Below, piece after piece: positions 28,401 to 40,400 of a stretch of 64,000 nt of DNA. How positions within the stretch are numbered: the first letter of the stretch is position 1; every line of letters starts with the position of its first letter. The notes under the pieces were generated by a model that saw nothing but the letters and a program-made list of their open reading frames with translations, was not told the DNA's origin and ran no database searches. The stretch comes from JAMZMI01 sp039970095 (lineage in GTDB: Bacteria > Bacteroidota > Bacteroidia > Cytophagales > Cyclobacteriaceae), in contig JBDVMP010000046.1 of the NCBI GenBank assembly GCA_039970095.1, positions 1-64,000 of the forward strand, written 5' to 3'. A program made the translations under genes and the position numbers.

Positions 28401-31400
28401 GCAGACGTTATCCCAAGTGATTTTGTTTTAAGTACCGATGCAGGCTCTACATCTGATGGTTTTAATACCAGAAGTACGGATGTTTTTTCTATCTCCACTG
28501 ACGCGGTTGCCAATGATCAATATATTCGACTTACGATAACCACCCCGACAAATGTAACAGGAACAGGTGCGGCTCAGCTTAGCTATACGAGCACCACGAG
28601 TATTGATGATGCCGCAGGAAATGTGATGTCCGATTTTGGTTTTACATCAATAGGTGATGGTGCCGCTCCAATTTTACTTAGTTCTACTCCGGCTGATGAA
28701 GATATTGGAGTACCAGGAGCAAATGACATCACACTAAACTTTTCGGAGACCGTACAAGCCGGTGCTGGTAACATTGAAATTAATGGTACAAACGGCCCTA
28801 CTTATGATGTGAGCACAGCTAGTCAGTTGGCCTTTGGTTCAAGTTTGGTTATCAATCCTGACAGCCCTTTGGAAAGCCTAAATGCATACAATCTCCTGGT
28901 GGATGCCTCTGCCATAACAGACGGAAATAGCAACGATTTTGCTGGTCTTGTTGCTGGTGATTTGAATTTTGTAACTCAGGCTAATCCACCTACTATATCT
29001 TCAGCGACTTGGCTTGATGCCAACCCTCAAGATGGAGTTATTGACCAATTGAGACTTGATTTTGGCGAAGCTGTTGACATAGATGATCAGAACACCGGAG
29101 GCGGGTTCGATCCAATAGTAATTTCGGGTGGTGTCATAACAATAGATAATGCAGATTATTCTGATTTATCAGGAACAGCTACTTCTCTGATTCTTAATGT
29201 TTCTGGTGTGACAACAGGTACAGCTGATCCGGGGGTTACCATTACTTACAGCAGTGCATCGTCTTCTTCGATCACATCTGATGCATATGGTTTAGAGATT
29301 GTTAATGGAACATCACCATCATCAATTGTAGATGGAGCACTTCCAGTTATTTTAACGGCTTTAACTATAGACGATGGTGATGCTACCGTAGATGCCATGG
29401 AAATAGAATTTAGTGAAGCAATATTAGATGCTGGAATCTCAGGCGTAGGAGGGTTTGCAGATTGGACTCTGAATGATGGTACGAATGGTGCAACGCCTTT
29501 CACAGGATTTAGTACAGCAGTGACTGACCTGGCATCCGATGGAGATGCTGATGACCAGTATATAACCCTTACTATTAGTGCAGGTGTATCAGGAACTGGC
29601 GCTATGAGCTATGTCTATAGTAACACGCTTGGCGATATTACTGATGCCTCTGCTCAAGCAAATGTATTAGCCGATATCGGAAGTACATTGGCTGACGATG
29701 GAGCCGCTCCGATCGTTTTGAATGCCATTACACTCGATGACGGGGATGGTGATGTAGATGCACTCGAACTGGAGTTTAGTGAGCCCATGAATGACGCAAG
29801 TTTGTCTAGTAATTTTAGTGATTGGACCCTTAATGACGGAACAAATGGACCTGCAGCATTTACAGGGTTTAGCAGCCAAACAGATGTCGTTTCCGGGGGG
29901 ACGGTAAATACGGCAAATGACCAATATGCCACACTTACAATCAGTACTGGAGTGGTTGGTACGGGTATTATGGATTATGCTTATGGGGGTGTAGCCATTA
30001 CGGACAATTCAACACAAACAGTGGCCTTGGCTACAATAACAGCTACAGCAGCAGATGATGACGCTGCGCCGACTATCACTGGATATACGCTGGAAGGAAG
30101 TAACAGTTATTTGGATGTTGACTTCTCTGAAAATGTTTATGGAAGTGATGGAATTACAGAAACTGTAAAAGCTGATTGGACATTAACCTTTGATCAAAAT
30201 GTAGGTGGAGGGGGTACTGCTACAGCTGCTGAAATTGGAGATATAACAACCACAGGGGATGTTGTGATTCCCACAAATAGTGGAGTTAGTACGGTCAGGT
30301 TTAATCTTATATTTACAGGTAACCAAAGTGGAGATGAGTTAATTGCGATAAGCCCTGTTGATGGATCTTCAGTTGCTGATGTTTCTCCGGCAATCAATTT
30401 AATGTCAGGCGCGCAGACAACCGGTAATATTTCTGTTAACACCGTAACGGCTGTTATATTTGATGTTTCCAGCTCGGCAAATGCGGATAACACTGCTATT
30501 AACCTGGTTTTCTCCGAAGGAGTTGGTCGAAACACGGGAGGTTCAGGAGCTTTGCGTTACAACGATGCGGGATGTAACCCAGGTGGAGGAATTGATGAGC
30601 TGTGTGCTGAATTCGTTGATCCGGACGGACTTTTAACCGAGACTTTTGCTTTTAATGCGGTGACTCATTCAGGAGGAAACGCTTTCTTAACCTTTTCTTT
30701 TAGCCTGGATGGAGATGCAGATGGAAACGAATACATACGTTTTCGTCCTGCAGATGGAAATGAAATTAGGGGTACAACGAATGGAAACATGCAGGCTTCT
30801 CACTTTATAGATGTGCCTCTCTCGGATGAGGTTCCTCCAACATTCACAAGTGCTACCTATTATGATCATGATGAGAATGGTTACATAGATGAAGTGGTAA
30901 TCGTAATGAGCGAGCCGATTGATGACGCTACTATAGATCCGAATGATTTCAATATAGGTGGAACTGCAGCTACCGGAATAGTGACAGGAGCATCTATACA
31001 AAATGGGACAGACAATAATACGGCTGATGATAATACTTTTACGCTATCAGCAAATACACAAGGGACGGGTGGGTTGACCATCGCTTATGCAGAGGATGCT
31101 GCGGGTACAGCCTTGGCAGATGCTACCGGGAATGCTGCTGCGGATAATGCAGGAATTACAGCGACAGACCTTGCCGCTCCGGTTATTCTAAGTGCAGTTA
31201 CCCGTGATGCTGATACCAATGGGGAAATTGAAAAGATAGAAGTAACCCTTACTGAAGATGTAGATTTCACAACCTTAGATGCAGGAGGAGCAGACTTTAC
31301 AGTAACCTCTCCAGCTTTTGTAATCACAGCCGCAGCTCAAAATGGTTCGAATGGTGTTGACCTAACACTTACACCATCAGGTTCGACTGATGTTGATGAG

Positions 31401-34400
31401 ACACCAACTGTTACTCTTCTAACTGGGGCAATTGCCGATGGAGATGCTAATACAACTGCCGACGGAGACTTCAGCATCACTACTGCAGATGGAGCTAATC
31501 CTTACTTCGCAACTCTTGCAGTAAATGATCCCAATGGGTATATAAATGGTGAGCTGATGACACTCGATATTAATATGGGGGAAACAGGGTTGACTGTTAC
31601 GGTTAATCTTCAAAACCTAAATGCGGCCCTTTCAGCATCACAGGCTTTAGCAGATGATGGAGATGGTACTTACTCATATTCTTTGTTCGTTTCTGATGCG
31701 ATGACGGAAGCAGAGGATATTGTCCTACCAATTACCGCAACAGATGGCGCGGCTAATTCTTTAGTAAACAGTACATTGACAGTAGATCTTGACTTTACAG
31801 CACCAACTGTAGACATTACGCCTATTTTTACCAGTGATTTATCTCCGGCGTTAGCGGGTAATGTGGGTGATGCTACTGCCACAGTGGAGGTAGAGATAAA
31901 TGGTGGGGGGCCATATACCGCAACCAATGCAGGATCTACCTGGTCACTAGCACAAGGAACAATTACGCCTGACTTAACAACGAACACTACTTACTCAGTT
32001 ACTGTCACTGCTACAGACCCGGCAGGGAACGCCACAATAGATGCAACAAATGGTGAAGTGAAAATCGACAATACCGCGCCGACCATTACCAGCATCAACA
32101 GGTCTAACCCATTGGTAAGTACAACCAATGCAAGTACTGTTGTTTTTAGAGTAACCTTCGATGAGGGTGTAAAAGATGTAGATGCCGGGGATTTTGATAT
32201 TTCAGCCTTTACAGCGACCAATACTGCTGACGCACCCGTAGTGAGTCATATCAGTGGTGGTAGCGTGTATGACATTACGATAAACAATATTTCAGGTTCC
32301 GGCACACTTGCTCTTGATGTTTCCGGAGCAACAATTACGGATTCTTTGACCGTATCACCAAATGCGTTTGCTGGAACTGTTGGTGTTTCCCAATCTTATG
32401 AAATTGATCAAACTGAGCCTACAGTACTGTCTATAGTGCGAAAGGATGCTAACCCTACAAGTGCAGCCACAGTGAATTTCAGGGCTACATTTAGTGAGCC
32501 TGTAACCAATGTGACCGCTGATGGTTCAGACTTTGACGTGAACACCAGTGGCCCCACCATAGGTGCCGTTGCAGTAACTCAAATAAGTTCCAGTATATAT
32601 GATATATCCGTAGCGGTATCTGGTGCAAGTGGAGATGTATTTATCGAGTCAAATGGAGGACAGGATATAGCGGATCTTTATGGAAACAGCTGGGATGATA
32701 CTACTGTTCCGTCCGAAACCTATAACATTGACTACACGGCACCATCGGAAGATGCTTCCTCTGTTTCTGTAATTGGTCAAGAGGCTACTTTAAGCGTTGA
32801 TCTGAATGAAGCAGGTACAGTTTACTATGTGGTGTTATTGAGCGGTGACGCTGCTCCGGCAGCAGCTGAAGATATTCGGGACTTGACAAACAATGCCGCT
32901 TCGCCTGAAGCTTCAGGTAACTTGTCAATTCCTTCAGGTGCTTCTGCCCATGAAACGAGTATAAATCTTCCCGACCCTAAAACTGGTTATGTGGTTTATT
33001 TGGCTTTGGAGGATTTAGCAAGCCCAAATAAAAATATTACTGCTGGTTCTGTACTTCCGGTAACATCAGGAGGGGTGACCTTGGCAGCAGGAAGTTTGCC
33101 ATCAGATCTTTGCTTAGAAGGTCCGTCTAAAACGCTATCGGACATTACCATTACTGAAGGTATCAATAATGACTTCAGAACTGGGACAGGGCTAACAATG
33201 AGGTTAAACCTGCCATCAGGTTTTGAATACGATCAAACTGCCACAGTAACAACAACAGGTAGTACGTTAAATGACATTTCTGCTGTTTCGTTTAGTTATC
33301 CCGCTTCTAATACAATCCAGATTACTTATACAGTGAGTTCCACGACTGGAGCAGATGAATTAGTTATATCAGGAATAGAAGTTCAAGCTGTTGGTAGCAC
33401 TGCATATGCCAGCGCCAACATTGAAAGAGGCGGAGGAAATGCTGTGATCTTTGGAGCAGAAGGAACAGATAATCCTGTTTTTGGTTCTGTATCAAGTGTG
33501 GTTAGGCCTTCTGCCACAAGTGTTCAATACGGAGGTAGTACCGTCACCAATTTCCGTATAACTCCTGGTAAGGCATTTTCAATCACCGCCATAGGCGGAG
33601 CTGCGGGGGGTACATACAATTGGTATGATGATGATGGTAGTCTGCCAATAACAGGAGCTACCGTCACGAATACTGATCTGAATGCGTTAACAGGTTTTGA
33701 TGGAACTACGCCAGATGTGTATCGACTTTATTCATCTACTACAGATCCTGCTGGGTGTGAGAGTGACTTAACAGAATTTATTATTGGTGTTTTAGAATTT
33801 ACAAATTCAGCCAATACCGTAAGCTTTACGGAAGATTCTGATCCTGCAACCCTCACCATGACTGAGCCATCTGGTTGGGATGGAACTTTCTATGGAGCAG
33901 GTCTGGGAGCAACAACTTCTAGCTCGAATGTGGCAAGTGTTGTTTTCAATCCAGAGCTGGCTGGTGCCGATGGTTCTCCTCATACTATCTCTTATGAGCT
34001 GACAGATGGATCTGTAACTTTCGAATTTGATACGCTTTTTACAGTCTCAAGCTCCACTAGTGGCTTTCTTGTGGTAGCCGGAACACAAGGAGTTGGCGAA
34101 GTTTCATTCAGCACTGTAGATTATTGTGATAATGGATCTAGTGTCACTTTTGATATCAGACAAACGACATTGGATGATATTGATGCTGCAGGGTTTTATT
34201 TCACACGATTAGTGGGAACAGGCATTAGTCAGCCTGCGGGGTATGTAGATGAATCCGGAGGAGGATCTAATGTGATTCAGCATGCAACATCAACAGGATG
34301 GAGTTATGATCCCAATGGATTGACAGCAAATGATTATCCGATCAGGTTATTGGGTAAACCAAAGAACCAGCTAACTTCTACAACAGAATCCGTGTTAGGA

Positions 34401-37400
34401 AATGTTGAATTTACCGTCTATCCTGAACCAACAGCCGCACTTCTAAATATTTCAACTTTCTATTGTGAGGACGATGATGTGTTTACGATACAAGGAGGGA
34501 CTAATGATGTAATCAACGGGACTCAGACCGGAGATATTACTACGGGGTATATTCTTCAAAAATTTGATGGTAGTGTCTTTCAGAATTATCATGACTTTAC
34601 GGGGGGTTCTAATGATTTTGATCCTTCAGATCCTGATGGTGATGCCAATACAGCAGAAGATGAAACAGGTACGTATAGAATTGTATGGACCACAGAGGAG
34701 CTTACACCGGGTAACTGTACTTCTACTGTCACTTCATCGTCTTTTGAAATTAGAACCAAGGAGTCTGCTCCTGTATTGGATTTGACATCTTCTAATACCG
34801 ATGGACTGCCTCTGTCGGACTTTGGAGGCTTTGATGGCTCTGAATATGTATTTGAGTTTTGTTCTGGAACTGAAGTGCCCGATATAAAAATTAATACTAC
34901 CTCTTCTCCTTCGGATGTGAATTTTGCTTTGGCCAATAATACCTATAGTTGGTATCAGTCCGGAGTAGGTATTGCAGATGGTAATAAGGTGTTCTCAACT
35001 TTTGATGCCAAGGAGCTATTTGGAGGGACTAATAGCCCTACGGGAAATATCGAAACGGATTTCTATGTGACAAGAACAGTAAATAGCTGTGAGTCCGACT
35101 CAGTAATGATTACAATCAGAGTTTATGCCGATCAGAGTCAACCAGATATTGATGATACTGATGTCAGCATATTTGCCAGTGGTCAGGATTATATTTTTGA
35201 GTATTGCGGTGAGCCAAGTGCTACAATTAGTTACGCCGCTTTAGATATTATTTCAGATCTTGAAGATCCTTCAGACAGAGCCTATGTAGAGGATCGTTCT
35301 TACTTCCGTATTTATGATAATACAGCGATGAATGAGATTGATCAAATTTCTCAAGGGGAGTCATTTACTATTTTACTAGACGGGGGGCTAATCGGAGCTA
35401 CAACAACAGCCAGCGCAGCATTTAGCGGTACGGTCACAACAGAGTTTTATATTTCAAAAGTTGTAGCGGATAGTTCTTTCTTGGATGGCTCAGCTCCATT
35501 TGCAGGATGTGAAAGTGCTTTAACTAAAATCACTGCCAACATTCATACTTATCCGGATGTTTTAGATGTGTATGATTTGGATGCATCCTATGATAATGCG
35601 GATGTAGCTACTTACTATATGTGTTCTGGAGACATATTGAATAATATCCAAACACCAGGGGCATCAGGTACTACATACAACTGGTATTTGGATGATGGTT
35701 CTGGTACTCAGCCTGATTACGGCGCGCCGGTGACTGTTGACGGAAATGACGGAAGGATTGCAACTCAGACCAATCTGGAGACGGCAGGTGGTTATGATTT
35801 TGATACGCCTGACACTTACGAATTTTGGGTAACTCAAACTACAGATAAAAACCTGGGAACAGGATTTACTGGTTGCGAAGGAGATCCTTTGAAGGTAGAG
35901 GTTGTATCGTATCCTGATCCAGATGTGATCACTTTTGATGCTAACACACTGCGGACTTATGAAATTAGTTTCTGTGAGGGTGACCTTTCAGGTGAGTCGT
36001 TCCCTATCACAGCTTCAAACGACGCGTTGTTCAAGTATTACATATCGAACCCTTCTGCGAATAAAGCGAGTGCAGCCACTACATTGTTTGCCGGTGATAT
36101 TGATGCGGATGGAATGGTACAGATTTCAACAGAAGATTTGTTACTCCAAAATGCGACTCAAACTGGTGGCTTTGATGATGGAGACAATTCCGTGGGTACT
36201 TATTATTATCTTATTTCTCAAACTAACAACATTGACCCTGATGGGGCTGTAGATGATTTAGGTGAATCTTTTGAAGGCTGTGAATCAGAGGTTAGTGATA
36301 TGGCTTATTTGGCCGTTCATGTTTATAATATTCCAAATGCGCCTACAACCAGCTCTGGTGACAAGTTGTTCGGGGAAGACGAAGTGGATGCATCTGGTAT
36401 CACTGTAACGGGTGAAGGAAACGCTGGTGAGGTGTTCAATTGGTATGAGGATTTGGATGAGGATGATGAGCCTGATGGGGCTGCTATTTTCCAGGGGGCA
36501 GTTGCTACTTCTGCCGATCTGAATCTTGCAGGTACATTGGGTAATGATAGATACAAGTTTTTGGTAACGCAGACTCAGGATATTGATGGTAGCGTTACCG
36601 GTTTTGCAGGTTGTGAATCTGATTATCTTGAGATTTATGTTTTCGAAGTTCCTCCTGCGACCACTTTTACTCAACCGGATCCGCTATGCGAGGAAGATGC
36701 GATCTCAGGTTTTGCGGATATATCATATGCTGGTGAGGCTCGAAATACAGGTCTAAGCAATGGTGTTGGTTTATCAGTTTTTAGGTGGTATGACGAGGAT
36801 GGAGTGCTTCAGGATGAATCAACGGCAATTTCAAACCCTGAACTCACAAATATCAAATCGATTGACCTTGAGGACTTTGTATTAAGTGGTTTTGCTGGAG
36901 GTGGAATTACGAGCGGAATAGATACAACCATTTATTTTAGTCAGGTATTGTTTAAAGATGCCACAATCAATTCGGAGGTTTTTGCTGGAACAGAAAGTGA
37001 ACTTATTTCAATCACTTTGACTGCATACCCTCAACCGCTAGCGCCAGCATTAGACGGTGATGGTGGGGATGAAAATGAATATAATTTTTGTGAAGGTATA
37101 GCGCTAGCTGATCTTTCCTCTGCGGAGAATACAATTAGCGTTGATGTTATAAATTCAGGAGCGCAGTATGTCTGGTACTTTGATTCTAATTTATCTAATG
37201 CCATAGATACCGCTAATTCAATTTCGTTGGCTCAATTGAATGATGAAACACTGGATGGAGAATACTTTAACATCTCTACAGATATAGAATTTGAAAATGT
37301 TTATTCCATTTATGTGACTGAAGTCAATAGTATAATTGGAGGTTTTGAAGGTTGCGAGGGTGAAGCAAAAGAAATTCTGATTTACATTCAACCTAAGGCC

Positions 37401-40400
37401 GAAGACTATCAGTTCTTCGATGTTGATTTAGATGAAGATGTAGATGACGGTGATGCTTATTGTTATGATTATGGCACTTTTACTATAGGTACGGATATTG
37501 TCGTAGATGGGGCAGACGATTTTAATGCGGATGGAGTATTCTCAATTAATACTGGCGGACTGGTTGATAATGGTGACGGTACTGCAACTCTTACTACGCA
37601 AGATATGGCTGCCGCTGTTGGCGAAACGAGGGAAGGAACCTCTTCTACGCATACTATTTCGTTTACTTATACCAGTGAATGGGGCTGTGAAGAAACCTTT
37701 AGTCAGACAATGGTTATCGATGCACATCCTACACTTGATATTACATATGTGGGGTCTGTAGGGCAAAACAATGCTGAAGATCAACTTGATAATAGTTTGG
37801 TTTGTTATGATCAGGGAATTTTCACTATCCGTGGTAAACAAGAATCCAATAATGCAACAGCCGGTGATTTTTATCTGATTTATTTGAGTGATACACTTAA
37901 TGGTAGTGGATTTAACTCGATTGGAGATGGAACAGCCAGAATGACTCCAGCATTGATAATGGAAGGAATTGGAGAAACCAATTCGGAAGGTAATCCAGTT
38001 GAGTTTGAGGTGAGCTATGTTTATACGGATGTCAATTCATGCTCAAATTCTATTTCTCAAACCTTCACAATTGAACCACAGCCTACATTGGATATTCAAT
38101 ACGAAACAGCCGTTGTTGGATTTAGCGATATTGGTGATGCGCTTGAAGGTTCTATAGTTTGTTATGATGAAGGTACTATTACCATTGGAGGAGAAGTGTC
38201 TTATTTGTCTGGGACAGTACTTGATATTACCCAAAGCGGAGATGCGGATTCTGTTCAGTTTACGATTAATACAGGAGGGTTAACTGACAATGGAAATGGA
38301 ACAGCCACTATTACCTTATCTACAGCTGCGGTTTCGGCGGCAGGTAATACCAATGGATCCGAGGACGGCCTTCCTACCTCTCATATTGTCACACTTTTTT
38401 ATACAGATGCGAATGGTTGTGATAACGAGGTGGAACATTCTTTTACAATTAATCCACTCCCTAGACTTGATATTCAAGTTCCTGATAACAGCCCTTGTTT
38501 TGACGATGATGTAATGACTTTGCAGGGAAGGCAGGAGAGTGGGGCAGCCCAGGGGCTAACACCAGCTTCTTCTGGTTCGTTTAGTATTTATTCTGATGAA
38601 GCGTTGACCACACCTTTGACCACCTCGGGATTTGTTGATAATGGAGATGGTACAGCCAGCTTTGATCCTGATGTAATAGCGATAGATTACTTCAGTTTGA
38701 CATATGATGAAGTTAGGACAGGTGATGTTGCCACGGTTTATATCCAATTTGACTATACAGATGCTGCTGGAACGTCTTGTTCAAATACTTCTGAAACAAC
38801 GATTATCAGCATTCAGCCACAGCCAAATATTAGTTTTAGGGTTGAACAAAATTCGAGTGTGGTTTTATCTGAAAATTTAGCTGATGACAGGTATTATGTT
38901 TCCGCTACGGGAAGTACACTATTGCTTGCAGGATGGGATTTGGATGCCAATGCTGGAACTGGCGCACCTCTTGCTGATGGTACTTTTTCCGGTGGTTCGA
39001 TTGGAGCAACACAAAACGGTGAAACCGATTTTGACCCTAATGGTACAGGAGCAAAGACCGACATCTATACTGCGCCTGAAGATTTTGCAGTGAGCTATTC
39101 GTATACAGATGGTCAATCCTGTGATAATACGGTAAGTAAAACCATCACCGTATTGCCTGTTCCTCAATTCCAAGATTTGGGGGATGGTGAAAATATTATT
39201 AATGTACAGGCTTGTCTTACACAAGAGATAAAACAAAAGGTTGTTATATCCAATTTGGATGCTCTTGGAATAACTATTGATGATTTGAACTTTACATGGA
39301 GGGCTGGACAGGAAGCGGAGTATGATAGTTTGGAAAAGCGTTTCCCTGATTATGTGAAGATTACTACAATAGCACCGGATACTGCATTGATAGAAATAGA
39401 AAATGCTCAAGTTAGTCCGCTTAACGACCAGTTAAATGATGGCTATCCTAAACTTGAAGGAAATGTCACTTTTACAGTAACTGCTCAATATGATTTTGAA
39501 ACGGGCATAGCTGCCCAAGGTACTATAAGTCCATTTGCCATAAGTGCATCGAGAGTAATCAATATTGGAGATACTCCAATTCCAAGGTTTCGATGGGTTA
39601 ACACAACGGTAGGTAATACTACCACCTTCATTATGGACGACTTGAATGACAGCCCTGTTGATATAAATGATATCAAATTTGAGGTGTTTACTATGGATGA
39701 TTTGGTAACACCACAAGCAACTATTATAAAGCAGGATGGTGTAGATGGAGTCACTGTAGATAATATTAAAGAGGATTGGTCCTATAATTTCGGTCAGCCG
39801 GGTGATTATTTGGTTAGAGTTACATACAATTCTACTTCTAGTTGCGAGGCTGTTGAAGAGAGGATCGTTACTATTAGCGGTATAATTACTGTTGATGCCG
39901 GGGGTGTTTATACAGAAGAATTTGAAAGTGGTTTCGGTGGATGGTATTTGGATAGCGTTGATTATGTGACCGATGACTCCAGAGTCAAAGAAGGCTTTGA
40001 AGCTTACGGTGAATTCTCTGATGCTCCTCCATCTTGGGAGTTGGGCACTACGGCCGATTTTGGCAGTTTGAATGAAACAACATTTTGGGTTACTGATGCT
40101 GACAGCTCCTACCATAAAAATGAAAATTCGTTTGTTTACTCTCCTGCCTATGATTTTTCACAGATGAGTTTACCTACACTGGCTTTTATGTTTGCTTGTG
40201 ATATGGATTTGAGAGATGGGGTGGTTTTTCAATACTCTACGGACGATGGATTGACTTGGTCCCCATTGGGAACTTATGACGGTGATGAAGGGGCTACCGG
40301 AAAAAATTGGTTTAATACAATTGGGATCAATGGGGATCCTGGTAGCATTGACGCAGAGATCATTGGGAGCGTAGCATTCAATGAAGAGGCTTATGGGTGG

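Noticed and set aside
26765..39150. Repeated DNA blocks considered as a CRISPR or tandem nucleotide repeat array
   Set aside because: The repetition is at protein level with irregular unit length and diverged bases; there are no identical short repeats with uniform spacers.
39432..40115. 227-codon minus-strand frame inside the giant type A gene
   Set aside because: The coding strand there has a continuous, domain-like product; the antisense frame has no start context, signal or motif.
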